Assembly: GCF_003330765.1 (NCBI RefSeq)
Contig: NZ_CP024902.1
Location: forward strand, 1,736,001-1,800,000
Reading direction: 5' to 3'
DNA: 64,000 bases
DNA from: Burkholderia pyrrocinia
Lineage (GTDB): Bacteria > Pseudomonadota > Gammaproteobacteria > Burkholderiales > Burkholderiaceae
Shown one piece after another: positions 9,576-18,759 of the stretch. Position 1 is the stretch's first letter, and the number at the start of each line of letters is the position of its first letter. Position numbers and translations under genes: made by a program. Below the pieces are notes generated by a model. It was not told the origin of the DNA. It searched no databases and worked only from the letters and a program-made list of their open reading frames with translations.

Positions 9576-10271
9576 ATGACTCAAGACGAACTCAAACGCC
9601 TCGTCGGCCAGGCCGCCGCTGATTACGTGATCCAGAACGTGCCGGAAGGCGCCGTGATCGGCGTCGGCACCGGCTCGACCGCCAACTGCTTCATCGACGC
9701 GCTCGCCGTCGTCAAGTCGCGCTATCGCGGCGCCGTGTCGAGCTCGGTCGCAACGACCGAGCGCCTGAAATCGCACGGCATCAAGGTGTTCGACCTGAAC
9801 GAGGTCGACTCGCTGCAGGTGTACGTCGACGGCGCCGACGAGATCGATGCGGGCGGCGCGATGATCAAGGGCGGCGGCGGCGCGCTGACGCGCGAGAAGA
9901 TCGTCGCGTCGGTGGCCGACACGTTCGTCTGCATCGCGGACGCCAGCAAGCGGGTGCCGGTGCTCGGCGCGTTCCCGCTGCCGATCGAGGTCGTGCCGAT
10001 GGCGCGCACGGCGATCGGCCGGCGCGTGACCGCGCTCGGCGGCGTGCCCGTGCTGCGCGTGACGAAGGACGGCGCGCCGACCATCACCGACAACGGCAAC
10101 GAGATCATCGACGTGAAGGGGCTGCAGATCGCCGATCCGCGCGGCTTTGAGGCACAGGTGAACGCATGGCCGGGCGTCGTGACGGTCGGCCTGTTTGCCG
10201 AGCGCGGCGCGAATCTGTGCTTGCTCGGCACGGAAAACGGCGTTGAAACGATCGTTTATTCGGCTAATTGA
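9576..10271 (+). CDS. rpiA: Ribose-5-phosphate isomerase A
   Basis: This 231-residue cytosolic enzyme interconverts ribose-5-phosphate and ribulose-5-phosphate in the pentose phosphate pathway. The sequence shows the phosphate-binding [15 protein letters not shown], the active-site DGADEID and [12 protein letters not shown], and the C-terminal [19 protein letters not shown]. The start at 9576 gives the family's usual length. The frame is open far upstream, but that is GC-driven. A weak intrinsic terminator follows at 10347-10383. Confidence 0.97.
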   Translation: MTQDELKRLVGQAAADYVIQNVPEGAVIGVGTGSTANCFIDALAVVKSRYRGAVSSSVATTERLKSHGIKVFDLNEVDSLQVYVDGADEIDAGGAMIKGGGGALTREKIVASVADTFVCIADASKRVPVLGAFPLPIEVVPMARTAIGRRVTALGGVPVLRVTKDGAPTITDNGNEIIDVKGLQIADPRGFEAQVNAWPGVVTVGLFAERGANLCLLGTENGVETIVYSAN

Positions 10272-10346
10272 AAGAAATGAAAAGCAGTCCGTAGCGGCAC
10301 GTTGTCGACCGTAATGGATTGGATGTTTAAATCTTGTGGAAATCGG

Positions 10347-10383
10347 GGCCTGGCAGGCGCAGCGCGCTTCCCGGGCCTTTTTT
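10347..10383 (+). terminator. Intrinsic terminator downstream of rpiA
   Basis: GGCCTGG pairs with CCGGGCC (one G-U) across a GC-rich loop and is followed by six T residues. Confidence 0.6.
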
Positions 10384-10467
10384 GAAGCCTTATAAATCAC
10401 CCCGTCAAAAAGAGGGATAACCCTGTCAGGTGTTTACCAGATAGCGAAATATCCCCGAAATCATCAA

Positions 10468-10482
10468 CTTATAGATCATAAG
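10468..10482. promoter_or_regulatory. Short dyad upstream of the FadR-type gene
   Basis: CTTAT and ATAAG flank a 5-base spacer 68 bases before the regulator start, in a locally AT-rich stretch. FCD-type GntR regulators bind short dyads of about this size, so it may be an autoregulatory site. The arms are only five bases long, so chance is possible. Confidence 0.35.
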
Positions 10483-10550
10483 AACAGTAGTAAACAGGGC
10501 CGGCGGAACTGCGGAGCAGGTGTTCGCAAATCGACGCACGGGGAGGTGTC

Positions 10551-11267
10551 ATGGAGCAGGGCAAAGACCGGTCACTGGTCGCCAAAGTGATGGATGGGCT
10601 TGTCTCGGGTATCGTCGAAGACAAGTACGGCGGCATCCTGCCGCCACAGGACGTGTTGTCGAAAGAGTTCGACGTGAGTCGCACTGTGATGCGGGAAGCG
10701 TTGTCGATGTTGCTTGCGCGCGACATGCTCGACGTGCGGCCGAAAGTTGGCACGCGCGTGCGGCCGATGCGCGACTGGCGCATGATCGACGAAGACGTGG
10801 TGAGCTGGCGATTTCGAGCAAAACCCGATCCGCAGTTCATGCGCGACGTCATCGAATTTCGGATGCTGATCGAACCGCGCGCGACCGCGCAGGCGGCGGT
10901 GCGTGCGACGGCGACCGACATCGCGGGCATTCGCGAAGCGTTCGATGCGTTCAAGGTGCTGCAGCCGGGCGATCCCGGCTACGACACGGCGGACGAGTTG
11001 CTGCACACGCGGATCGTCCAGGCGAGCGGCAACCAGTTCTTCCAGCAGATGGCGGCGATCGTGCGCGGTGCGGTGCGACTCGTGAATCCGCGCGTCGTGC
11101 AGAAGGAGGGGGCGCACGACATCGTGGTGAAGGCGCATGGGCGTGTCGTCGATGCGATCGAGCGGCGCGATCCGCGCGAGGCGGAAGCGGCATCGCTCGC
11201 ACTGATCGATTTCAGTGCCGACGAGATCTCGCGCGATTTCTCCGTCGATGTGCCCGTGCGCGCCTGA
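10551..11267 (+). CDS. GntR/FadR family (FCD domain) transcriptional regulator
   Basis: The 238-residue protein has an N-terminal winged helix (residues 5-75, LPPQDVLSKEFDVSRTVMREALSML) and an all-helical FCD ligand domain. FCD metal-ligand positions are suggested by EFRMLIEPRA, the His in DELLHTRIV and the His in KAHGRVVDAI. GGGAGGTGTC gives a strong ribosome site before the ATG. Members usually repress sugar-acid or organic-acid catabolic genes. The downstream Gfo/Idh oxidoreductase is a plausible target but the ligand is unknown. Confidence 0.9.
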   Translation: MEQGKDRSLVAKVMDGLVSGIVEDKYGGILPPQDVLSKEFDVSRTVMREALSMLLARDMLDVRPKVGTRVRPMRDWRMIDEDVVSWRFRAKPDPQFMRDVIEFRMLIEPRATAQAAVRATATDIAGIREAFDAFKVLQPGDPGYDTADELLHTRIVQASGNQFFQQMAAIVRGAVRLVNPRVVQKEGAHDIVVKAHGRVVDAIERRDPREAEAASLALIDFSADEISRDFSVDVPVRA

Positions 11268-11368
11268 CGCTGTTCGCGTCGCTCATCCGTGTGCTGGCGA
11301 GCCGTTTATCATGACGGCCGGCCGGCAGCGTGCCGGCTACCGTCATACGACCGACACGGAAGATCAGG

Positions 11369-12355
11369 ATGAACGACAACGACCATCGCCCGGTGCGCTT
11401 CGGCATCGTCGGCGCAGGCGGCATTGCGCGCCGCTTCGCGCAAAGCCTCGCGCACGTGCCGGGTGCCACGCTCGCCGGTGCCTGGGCCCGCCGCGCCGAC
11501 GCGGCGGCAGCCTTTTGCGGAACTTGCGGCGGCACGCCCGCCACGAGCCTCGAAGCGCTCCTCGCGAGCGATATCGACGCGGTCTACATCGCGACGCTCC
11601 ATGATAGTCACGCGCAGTACACGCTGGCCGCGCTTGCCGCCGGCAACGCCGTGCTGTGCGAAAAGCCCGCGACGTTGAACGCGGCGCAACTCGACACCGT
11701 GCTGCGTGCGGCACGCGACGCCGGGCGGCTTTTCATGGAAGCGATGAAGCCGCCGTTCTTTCCGCTGTACCGTCAATTGCGTGCGCACCTGCACGACGAT
11801 CCGATCGGCGAGATCCGGCTCGTGCGCGCGGGGTGCGCATCGTCGTCCGTACCGGACGACCATTCCGTCTATCGCCTCGATCGCGCGGGCGGCGCGCTGC
11901 TCGATATCGGGATCTACGAGGCGTTTCTCGCGGTCGACTGGCTCGGCGCGGCGCTCGACGTGCAGACGCTCGGCCGCGTCGGCACGACGGGGGTCGACAT
12001 GTTCGCGAGCCTGAACAGTCTGCATGCGAACGGCGGGATCGCACAGCTCTTTTGCGGGCTCGATGTGATGGGGCGCGGCGACGCGCTGATCGCCGCGGCC
12101 GGCGGGCACGTGACGATTCACGAGAAGTGGTGGAACCCCGCACGCGCGACGATCCGTTATGCGGACGGGCGGACGGTCGAGCTCGACGCGCCGGTCGACG
12201 GCGGCGGGCTGAACTACGAGACCGCGCATTTCTGCGATCTGCTGCGCGCGGGCGAAACCGAAAGCCCGATCATGACGCACGACCATTCGCGGCAGATGAT
12301 CGCGATGACCGATGCGGCGCGCGCCGTGCTCGGCGTGCGTTATTCGGGCGAGTAG
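11369..12355 (+). CDS. Gfo/Idh/MocA family oxidoreductase
   Basis: The 328-residue protein starts with a Rossmann fold (RFGIVGAGGIARRFAQSL, residues 8-25) for NAD(P), has the family motif CEKPATLN near residue 100 and the substrate-domain stretch GGALLDIGIYEAFLAVDWLG. These enzymes oxidise or reduce sugars, inositols or sugar acids. The start at 11369 follows GGAAGATCAGG. It lies about 100 bases downstream of a FadR-type regulator in the same direction, so the two may form a small sugar-acid unit. The substrate cannot be read from the sequence. Confidence 0.9.
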   Translation: MNDNDHRPVRFGIVGAGGIARRFAQSLAHVPGATLAGAWARRADAAAAFCGTCGGTPATSLEALLASDIDAVYIATLHDSHAQYTLAALAAGNAVLCEKPATLNAAQLDTVLRAARDAGRLFMEAMKPPFFPLYRQLRAHLHDDPIGEIRLVRAGCASSSVPDDHSVYRLDRAGGALLDIGIYEAFLAVDWLGAALDVQTLGRVGTTGVDMFASLNSLHANGGIAQLFCGLDVMGRGDALIAAAGGHVTIHEKWWNPARATIRYADGRTVELDAPVDGGGLNYETAHFCDLLRAGETESPIMTHDHSRQMIAMTDAARAVLGVRYSGE

Positions 12356-12404
12356 GCGGAAAGGTGGGGGCGCCGGGCACGCGTGCCCGGCGGATGGCGT
12401 GCGC

Positions 12405-13097
12405 TCAGTGCCGCGACGGCAGCGACAGGCGCTTTTCGTACCAGCGCTGCACCCATTCGAGGATCTGGCACAGGATCCAGTACACGGCTGCGGCGGCGAG
12501 ATAGAGCGGCAGCGGCTGATAGGTCGCCGCGATCACTTCCTGCGCGCTGCGCAGCAGTTCGGTCACGGTGATCACGGACACGAGCGACGTGTCCTTGATC
12601 AGGCTGATCAGGCTGTTCGACAGGCTCGGCACGGCGATGCGCAGCGCCTGCGGACCGATCACGTAGCGCAGCGTCTGCCCCCATGACAGCCCGAGGCTGT
12701 ACGCGGCGAGCCATTGGCCGCGCGCGATCCCGTTGATGGCGCCGCGCATGCTTTCGGACATGTAAGCCGCGACGTTCGCGGACAGCGCGATGACGCCGGC
12801 CGGCGTCGGGTCGAGCGAGATGCCGAGGCTCGGCAGCCCGTAATAGATGACGAAGATCTGCACGAGCAGCGGCGTGCCGCGCATCAGGCTCACATACGCG
12901 CGCGCAAGCCATGCGAGCACGTTGACCCAGATGCGTTCGAAGCCGTCGAGCGCTTCGCTCTGCCGGATGCCCATCATCGCGAGCACGACGGCGCCAAGCA
13001 GGCCGAACACCATCGACAGTACGGCGAACTTGACGGTCAGTACGGCGCCCTGGGCGAGCACCGGCAGCGATTGGACTAGCAGGGACGTTGTCGACAT
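12405..13097 (-). CDS. Amino acid (cystine-type) ABC transporter permease
   Basis: The 230-residue inner-membrane permease has five or so hydrophobic segments and the HisM/GlnP family EAA loop EVIAATYQPLPL region, with SLMRGTPLLVQIFVIYYGLP and GIARGQWLAAYSLGLSWGQTLRYVIGPQALR. It resembles YecS/TcyL, the cystine permease. It lies downstream of a cystine-type binding protein on the same strand, with a strong hairpin between. No ATPase gene is adjacent in the window, so the transporter must use one from elsewhere. Confidence 0.9.
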   Translation of the reverse strand: MSTTSLLVQSLPVLAQGAVLTVKFAVLSMVFGLLGAVVLAMMGIRQSEALDGFERIWVNVLAWLARAYVSLMRGTPLLVQIFVIYYGLPSLGISLDPTPAGVIALSANVAAYMSESMRGAINGIARGQWLAAYSLGLSWGQTLRYVIGPQALRIAVPSLSNSLISLIKDTSLVSVITVTELLRSAQEVIAATYQPLPLYLAAAAVYWILCQILEWVQRWYEKRLSLPSRH

Positions 13098-13153
13098 GGA
13101 ATACGAATCGAATGCGTGCGCGAAAGCGCAATCATAAACCGGACGAATAAAAC

Positions 13154-13185
13154 AAAGGGCGGCATCGTTGCGGATGCCGCCCTTT
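13154..13185 (-). terminator. Strong hairpin between binding protein and permease
   Basis: AAAGGGCGGCATC and GATGCCGCCCTTT form a perfect 13-bp stem around GTTGCG. It stands between the binding-protein stop and the permease start, so it probably attenuates transcription and keeps the binding protein more abundant than the permease. Confidence 0.75.
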
Positions 13186-13219
13186 CCGGCCCGCCGTCAG
13201 GCGGGAAATGCAGGCGTGC

Positions 13220-14014
13220 TTACTTGATCGGCTTCGTCACGTCGATGCCGAACCATTTGTCGGAGATCTTCGTGAACGTGCCGTCGGCCTCGAGTTGCGC
13301 CATCGCGTCGTCGATCGCCTTCTGGAACTTCGGGTTGTCCTTCTTGAACGGGATGCCCGACGGGTTCGCCGAGCCGACGTTCGCGCCCGGGCGCAGCGGC
13401 AGCTGCGAATTCTTCGTCAGGTAGGCGAGCATCAGGCGGTCGTTGAGCGCCGCGTCCAGGCGGCCGGCCGCGAGATCGCGCAGGTACTCGGGGGCGCCCG
13501 GGTACGTCTTCACGTCGATGCCGGGCACCGATTTCGCCATGTCCATGTAGTTCGTGCCGAGCGCGACGCCGAGCTTCTTGCCTTTCAGGTCGTCCAGCGA
13601 CTTGAACTGGCGCGTGTCGTCCTTGCGCTGGATCAGTTGCGCGGACGAATACGTGTACGCCGGCGAGAAGTCGAGCGTCTCCTTGCGCTTGTCGGTGATG
13701 CCGACCTGGTTGGCGATCACGTCGAACTTGCCGGCCTGCAGGCCCGCGATGATGCCGCTCCATTCGGTCGTCACGAATTCCGCCTTCACGCCGAGCTTCG
13801 CGGCCACGGCCTTCGCGATGTCGACGTCGAAGCCGACGAGTTCGCCTTGCGGGTTCTTCGAGTTGAACGGCGGGAACGTGCCTTCGAGGCCGATCCGCAG
13901 CGTGCCGCGTTGTTTCACCTGGTCGAGGAGGTCGGCCGCATGTGCGGTGGCGGCGGCGAACGACGTGCCGATCAGACCGGCAACCAGCAGCTTCTTCAGC
14001 AGCGAAAATTTCAT
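13220..14014 (-). CDS. Cystine/amino acid ABC transporter substrate-binding protein (FliY/TcyJ-like)
   Basis: The 264-residue periplasmic protein begins MKFSLLKKLLVAGLIGTSFA with a Sec signal cut near AHAAD. Its mature part follows the SBP_bac_3 pattern (KQRGTLRIGLEGTFPPFN, GFDVDIAKAVAAKLG, DVIANQVGITDKRK, LGVALGTNYMDM, ISDKWFGIDVTKP). The last motif and overall sequence are close to E. coli FliY, the cystine-binding protein. The ATG at 14014 is preceded by AAGGAAG. Ligand specificity for cystine is inferred from this likeness. Confidence 0.9.
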   Translation of the reverse strand: MKFSLLKKLLVAGLIGTSFAAATAHAADLLDQVKQRGTLRIGLEGTFPPFNSKNPQGELVGFDVDIAKAVAAKLGVKAEFVTTEWSGIIAGLQAGKFDVIANQVGITDKRKETLDFSPAYTYSSAQLIQRKDDTRQFKSLDDLKGKKLGVALGTNYMDMAKSVPGIDVKTYPGAPEYLRDLAAGRLDAALNDRLMLAYLTKNSQLPLRPGANVGSANPSGIPFKKDNPKFQKAIDDAMAQLEADGTFTKISDKWFGIDVTKPIK

Positions 14015-14116
14015 CGTGTGAGCTTCCTTGCCCCAGCGGGGCGCTTGAGTCTGACAATAGGGCCGATGATAGCGAAAACGCAATCGAACTCTAAATATCG
14101 TTTGTTTATGCCTATA

Positions 14117-15154
14117 TTACGCGGCGCGCTCGCGGGCGATGGCTTTCACGCATTCGGCGACGAGTGCGGGGCCGCGATAGATGAAGCCCGTATAGAGCTG
14201 GACGAGCGCCGCGCCGGCTGCGAGCTTCGCACGCGCGTCCTCGCCCGAGAAAATGCCGCCGACGCCGATGATCGGCACTTCGCTGCCGACTTGGGCGTGC
14301 AGCTTGCGGATCACTTCGTTCGATGCGTCGAACACGGGGCGGCCCGACAGGCCGCCGGCTTCGTCCGCATGCGGCAAGCCCTGGACGGCGGCGCGCGACA
14401 GCGTCGTGTTGGTGGCGATCACCGCCTCGATCTTGTGGCGCAGCAGCGTGTCGCCGATTTCCTTGACCTGTTCGTCGTCGAGATCGGGCGCGATCTTCAG
14501 CGCGAGCGGCACGAGCTTGCCGTGCAGGTCGGCGAGGCGCTGCTGCTTGTCCTTCAGCGCCGCGAGCAGTGCATCGAGCTCGCCCGCGCCTTGCAGCTGG
14601 CGCAGGTTCTTCGTGTTCGGCGACGAGATGTTGATCGTCACGTAGCTCGCGAACGGGTACACGCGCTCGAGGCAGTACAGGTAATCCTCGGCGGCGCGCT
14701 CGATCGGCGTATCGGCGTTCTTGCCGATGTTCAGGCCGAGGATGCCGCGATAGCGGGCGGCCTGGACGTTCTTCACGAACTGGTCGACGCCGTGGTTGTT
14801 GAAGCCCATCCGGTTGATCAGCGCGTCGGCCTGCGGCAGGCGGAACATCCGCGGGCGCGGGTTGCCGGGCTGCGGGCGCGGCGTGACCGTGCCGACCTCG
14901 ATGAAGCCGAAGCCGAGCGCCGCGAGGCCGTCGATGGCCGCGCCGTCCTTGTCGAGGCCAGCCGCGAGGCCGACCGGGTTGCGGAACGTGAGCCCCATCA
15001 CGGTGCGCGGCGCGTCGGGCACGCGGGCCGACAGCGCGCAGGCGAGGCCCGTGCGGCCGGCCGCGCCGAGCGCGCGCAGCGTGAGGTGGTGAGCGTCTTC
15101 CGCATCCATTTTGAACAGGGATGCGCGGGCCAGCGGATAGAGGGAACTGAACAC
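14117..15154 (-). CDS. pyrD: Dihydroorotate dehydrogenase (quinone), class 2
   Basis: This 345-residue membrane-associated flavoenzyme oxidises dihydroorotate to orotate in pyrimidine synthesis and passes electrons to quinone. The N-terminal amphipathic helix region ([22 protein letters not shown]) is typical of class 2. FMN and active-site motifs are [36 protein letters not shown] (catalytic Ser) and [10 protein letters not shown]. The GTG at 15154 gives the usual length; a TTG at 15187 would add 11 residues. It is the last gene of the nudix-aat-bpt-pyrD run. Confidence 0.96.
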   Translation of the reverse strand: MFSSLYPLARASLFKMDAEDAHHLTLRALGAAGRTGLACALSARVPDAPRTVMGLTFRNPVGLAAGLDKDGAAIDGLAALGFGFIEVGTVTPRPQPGNPRPRMFRLPQADALINRMGFNNHGVDQFVKNVQAARYRGILGLNIGKNADTPIERAAEDYLYCLERVYPFASYVTINISSPNTKNLRQLQGAGELDALLAALKDKQQRLADLHGKLVPLALKIAPDLDDEQVKEIGDTLLRHKIEAVIATNTTLSRAAVQGLPHADEAGGLSGRPVFDASNEVIRKLHAQVGSEVPIIGVGGIFSGEDARAKLAAGAALVQLYTGFIYRGPALVAECVKAIARERAA

Positions 15155-15252
15155 GGGAATTGGGCGGACAGCCGGAATGAATGACAACCCGCTATTTTAC
15201 CGGGAGTTGCGCTGCAGGGGCGCGCTTCGCTTCGTCAGCCCCGCAGTGCGCG

Positions 15253-16083
15253 TCAATCCGCGCCGGAATGCCCGCCCGGCAACGGTGCGCGGGCCAGCGC
15301 CGCGTCGACGGGCGGCAGGTCGATCCGTTCCGGATCGAGTATCTTCCAGCGGCCGTCGATCAGCCCTTCGAGCGGATGGAAGTTCGCCTTGTAGGCCATC
15401 TTCGGGCTCTCGCGGATCCAGTAGCCGAGGTACACGTACGGCAGGCCGAGGCTCTTCGCCTGCTCGATCTGCCACAGGATGTTGTAGGTGCCGTAGCTCG
15501 TGTGCCGATCGTCGGGCTCGAAGAACGTATAGACGGACGACAGCCCGTCGCCGAGGATGTCGATCATGCTGACCATGCGCAGCTTGCCGGGCTCGCCGCC
15601 CGGCGCGTCGAGATCGCGGAATTCGACGAGGCGCGAGTTGATCCGGCTCTGCAGCAGGAACTGCTCGTACTGGTCGCGGCTGTCGCGATCCATGCCGCCG
15701 CCCGCGTGGCGCGCAGACTGGTAGCGCATGTAGAGCGCATAGTGCTCTTCGTCGTAGTGCAGCGGCGAAACCGTCGCGACGAGCGCGCGGTGCCGCTTCC
15801 ACATCCTGCGCTGCGTGCGCGACGGCACGAACGCATCGATGGGCACGCGCACCGGCACGCATGCGCGGCAGCCGTCGCAGTGCGGGCGATACGTGAAGAC
15901 ACCCGAGCGGCGGAAGCCGGCCTTCACGAGTTCGGTGTAGATGTCGGAGTTGATCAGGTGGCTCGGCGTCGCGACTTGCGAGCGCGCGATGCGGCCGTCC
16001 AGATAGCTGCACGGATAGGGCGCCGTTGCATAGAACTGCAGCGCCGAAAGCGGTGAAAGCGGCAGCTCAGTCGGGTGAGTCAT
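15253..16083 (-). CDS. bpt: Aspartate/glutamate leucyltransferase (Bpt)
   Basis: This 276-residue N-end rule enzyme transfers leucine from Leu-tRNA to proteins with N-terminal Asp or Glu and marks them for ClpAP. It is homologous to eukaryotic ATE1, with the N-terminal cysteine cluster [17 protein letters not shown] and the C-terminal acyltransferase stretch [24 protein letters not shown]. It sits 33 bases after aat, the other bacterial N-end rule transferase, so both arms of the pathway share one operon. Confidence 0.95.
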   Translation of the reverse strand: MTHPTELPLSPLSALQFYATAPYPCSYLDGRIARSQVATPSHLINSDIYTELVKAGFRRSGVFTYRPHCDGCRACVPVRVPIDAFVPSRTQRRMWKRHRALVATVSPLHYDEEHYALYMRYQSARHAGGGMDRDSRDQYEQFLLQSRINSRLVEFRDLDAPGGEPGKLRMVSMIDILGDGLSSVYTFFEPDDRHTSYGTYNILWQIEQAKSLGLPYVYLGYWIRESPKMAYKANFHPLEGLIDGRWKILDPERIDLPPVDAALARAPLPGGHSGAD

Positions 16084-16116
16084 GGGCAGCTCTCGATGCA
16101 GGGAGGGAGTGCCGCG

Positions 16117-16881
16117 CTAGCGCTCGATCCCGGAAAGGGCCACCGTTTCGGCGGGGCCCGTCAGCGCGGCGAGCACGCGCTTGTCGAACTGCCACGGAAT
16201 CGGCGGTTCGGCTACCGCGCCGCGCACGTGAGCGACAAAGGCCTTGCGTGCGATCTCGCGGCCGCCGAGCGACGCTAGATGCGACGTATTCTGCTGGCAG
16301 TCTATCATCTCCAGCCCCTGCCCGCGAAGGTGCGCGACGAGCGCGGCCAGCGCGATCTTCGATGCGTCGGTCACGTCCGCATACATCGACTCGCCGAAAA
16401 ACATCCGCCCGAACGACACGCCGTACAGGCCGCCGACACGGCGCCCGTCGTGCCAGGTCTCGATGCTGTGCGCGTTGCCGGAGCGGTAGAGTGACGTATA
16501 CGCGTCGATGATCTCGGCCGTGATCCACGTGCCGCGCTGCCCGCGGCGCGGCGCCTGTGCGCAGGCGCGCATCACGCCCGGAAAGTCGTGATCGACGCGC
16601 ACTTCCCATTCGGGCTCGCGCAGCACGCGCTTCAGCGTCTTGCGCAGCGAAGGCGACACCTTGAATTCGGCCGGCACGAGGATCATGCGCGGGTCGGGGC
16701 TCCACCACAGCACGGGCTGGCCGTCGGAATACCACGGGAAGATGCCGCGCAGGTACGCGTCGATGAGGCGCGACGGCAGCAGGTCGGCGCTCGCGGCGAG
16801 CAGCCCGGGCGCGCCGGTCGCGGGCCCGAGCGCGCGTTCGATGGGCGGAAACGGATCGTCCGGGCCGAGCCAGGGGACCAT
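16117..16881 (-). CDS. aat: Leucyl/phenylalanyl-tRNA--protein transferase
   Basis: The 254-residue enzyme adds Leu or Phe to proteins with N-terminal Lys or Arg. The family motifs are [59 protein letters not shown] and [16 protein letters not shown]. The start at 16881 ([13 protein letters not shown]) gives the normal length, and it begins 11 bases after the Nudix stop. The same frame stays open far upstream through the Nudix gene; that extension is not coding. Confidence 0.96.
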   Translation of the reverse strand: MVPWLGPDDPFPPIERALGPATGAPGLLAASADLLPSRLIDAYLRGIFPWYSDGQPVLWWSPDPRMILVPAEFKVSPSLRKTLKRVLREPEWEVRVDHDFPGVMRACAQAPRRGQRGTWITAEIIDAYTSLYRSGNAHSIETWHDGRRVGGLYGVSFGRMFFGESMYADVTDASKIALAALVAHLRGQGLEMIDCQQNTSHLASLGGREIARKAFVAHVRGAVAEPPIPWQFDKRVLAALTGPAETVALSGIER

Positions 16882-16892
16882 GGGGCGCGGGC

Positions 16893-17438
16893 TCAGCCGT
16901 TGCGCAGCGAGCGGAAGATATCGCCGGTGTGCACGCCGTAGTCGCCCGCGGCGCGATCGGCGAAGAAGAAGCGCAGGGTCTGGCTGACGGTCGGGAACGC
17001 AATCTCGTCCCACGGGATGTCGGCTTCGTCGAACAGCTTCACTTCGAGGCTTTCCTCGCCGGCTTCGAAAGCCGGGTCGGTGAGTCGCGCGAGGTAGAAC
17101 AGGTGGACCTGGTGCACGTGCGGCACGTTGAGCAGCGTGAACAGGTTCTGCACCTCGACGCGCGCGCCGGCTTCCTCGAGCGTTTCGCGCACGGCGGCTT
17201 CCGCCGTCGTCTCGCCCATCTCCATGAAGCCCGCGGGCAGCGTCCAGAACCCGTAGCGCGGCTCGATCGCGCGGCGGCACAGCAGGATCTGATCGCCCCA
17301 GACCGGGACCGTGCCGACGACGTTGCGCGGATTCTGGTAATGGATCGTGCCGCAGTGATCGCAGACGAAGCGCTCGCGGTTGTCGCCCTGAGGAATGCGC
17401 GCGATGACTTCGTGACCGCAGACGGAGCAGAATTTCAT
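16893..17438 (-). CDS. NUDIX hydrolase with N-terminal zinc ribbon
   Basis: The 181-residue protein opens with a zinc ribbon (CSVCGHEV then CDHCGTIHY, residues 4-27) like that of NADH pyrophosphatase NudC. A Nudix box follows ([23 protein letters not shown], about residues 71-93) with all metal-binding glutamates. It lacks the full NudC length, so it is probably a nucleoside-diphosphate-X hydrolase of uncertain substrate. It is the first gene of the leftward operon with aat, bpt and pyrD. Confidence 0.9.
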   Translation of the reverse strand: MKFCSVCGHEVIARIPQGDNRERFVCDHCGTIHYQNPRNVVGTVPVWGDQILLCRRAIEPRYGFWTLPAGFMEMGETTAEAAVRETLEEAGARVEVQNLFTLLNVPHVHQVHLFYLARLTDPAFEAGEESLEVKLFDEADIPWDEIAFPTVSQTLRFFFADRAAGDYGVHTGDIFRSLRNG

Positions 17439-17577
17439 GTCGAGTGGAAGGGACGAGGTGATGCGAGTGTATCACCGGGGCGTGGCATTCTCGAACGCCT
17501 GCGCATGCGGGCGGCGTGCCGCGCGAAGCGGAGGGCGCGGGTGCGCGAAGAGGGGCGGGGATCGTGTGCGGAAAAAC

Positions 17578-17606
17578 AAAAAGCCCGGCACGGGGCCGGG
17601 CTTTTT
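17578..17606 (-). terminator. Rho-independent terminator of tRNA-fMet
   Basis: AAAAAGCCCGG and CCGGGCTTTTT form a perfect stem just after the tRNA 3' end. Because it has A and T runs on both sides, it could also work on the plus strand. Confidence 0.85.
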
Positions 17607-17623
17607 GCACGAATCTGGACGTT

Positions 17624-17700
<77 letters not shown>

Positions 17701-17716
17701 TCCGTCGAAGAAATGA

Positions 17717-17745
17717 ATTATAAGGTGGTAACCGAGCGCGTGCAA
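17717..17745 (-). promoter_or_regulatory. Sigma-70 promoter of tRNA-fMet
   Basis: On the minus strand there is TTGCAC, 17 bases, then a consensus TATAAT, 16 bases before the tRNA. Confidence 0.8.
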
Positions 17746-17897
17746 GCACTTTCTGACAATCCCGTGTCGCGTCTGGCGGGGACGGTACGGCGGGCGCGTG
17801 CGCTAGAATCGAGCGGTTTGTTTCGCCCCTTCGGCAATGGCGCCGTGCGCGATCGCATCGGCGCCGTTGCGACTCACCTTACTGCATCGACGGATTC

Positions 17898-18395
17898 ATG
17901 GACATCGCTCACGATCTGCAATCGATCGGCGCGCAGGAACAGGCGCTCGTGTTTCCCCATTTCGACCCGGCCCGCGCGTGGGCGCTGGGCAACCGGATGC
18001 ATGCGCTCGCGACGACGCGCGGCTATGCAATCGCAATCGACATCGTCACGTTCGGCCAGCCGCTGTTTTACGCGGCGCTCGCCGGCGCGACGCCCGACAA
18101 CGCCGACTGGGTGCGCCGCAAGCGCAACGTCGTCGCGCATTTCCGCCGCAGCTCGTATGCAATCGGCCTGCGCATGCAGCAGGCCGGCGCCACGCTGGCG
18201 GACAAGCACGGGCTGCCGATCGCCGAGTATGCGCCGCACGGCGGCGCGTTTCCGCTGACCGTCGCCGGCGCCGGCGTGATCGGCTCGGTCACCGCGTCGG
18301 GGCTGCCGCAGCGCGCGGACCACGAATTCGTCGTCGAGGCGTTGTGTGCCGAGCTCGGTCACGACTACGCCGTACTGGCCCTCGCAAGGAGCTGA
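17898..18395 (+). CDS. UPF0303 / heme-degrading-domain (HbpS/GlcG-like) protein
   Basis: The 165-residue protein matches the UPF0303 family: [78 protein letters not shown]. The fold is related to HbpS/GlcG, whose members bind heme or cobalamin and in some cases degrade heme. A direct role is not known. It overlaps no neighbour but is followed three bases later by the SMR gene, so the two are co-transcribed. Confidence 0.85.
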   Translation: MDIAHDLQSIGAQEQALVFPHFDPARAWALGNRMHALATTRGYAIAIDIVTFGQPLFYAALAGATPDNADWVRRKRNVVAHFRRSSYAIGLRMQQAGATLADKHGLPIAEYAPHGGAFPLTVAGAGVIGSVTASGLPQRADHEFVVEALCAELGHDYAVLALARS

Positions 18396-18398
18396 GCG

Positions 18399-18737
18399 AT
18401 GCAGCTTCCCGGATACGCATGGCTCGCGATCGCGATCGTCGCGGAAGTGATCGGCACGTCCGCGCTGCGCGCGGCGGACGGCTTCACGCGCTTCTGGCCG
18501 TCGGCGCTCGTCGTCGCCGGTTACGGCATCGCGTTCTACTGCCTGTCGCTGACACTGCGCACGATGCCCGTCGGCATCATCTATGCAGTCTGGTCGGGCG
18601 CCGGCATCGTGCTGATCACGCTCGTCGCGATGCTGCTCTATCGTCAGGTGCCGGACGTGCCGGCGGTGATCGGACTCGGGCTGATCATCGCGGGTGTCGT
18701 GGTGCTGAACCTGTTCTCGAAGATGCAGGCGCACTGA
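18399..18737 (+). CDS. SMR family multidrug/guanidinium exporter
   Basis: The 112-residue protein has four hydrophobic helices. The membrane-embedded glutamate of EmrE (Glu14) is present as Glu16 in IVAEVIGTSALRAADGF, and YCLSLTLRTMPVGIIYAVWSG plus GLIIAGVVVLNLFSK are standard SMR motifs. SMR dimers swap protons for cationic drugs or guanidinium derivatives. The EmrE-like AEVIGT...GFTR pattern favours a multidrug (Qac-type) subtype over Gdx. Confidence 0.92.
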   Translation: MQLPGYAWLAIAIVAEVIGTSALRAADGFTRFWPSALVVAGYGIAFYCLSLTLRTMPVGIIYAVWSGAGIVLITLVAMLLYRQVPDVPAVIGLGLIIAGVVVLNLFSKMQAH

Positions 18738-18759
18738 GCGTGCGACTGCCATTTGCCGG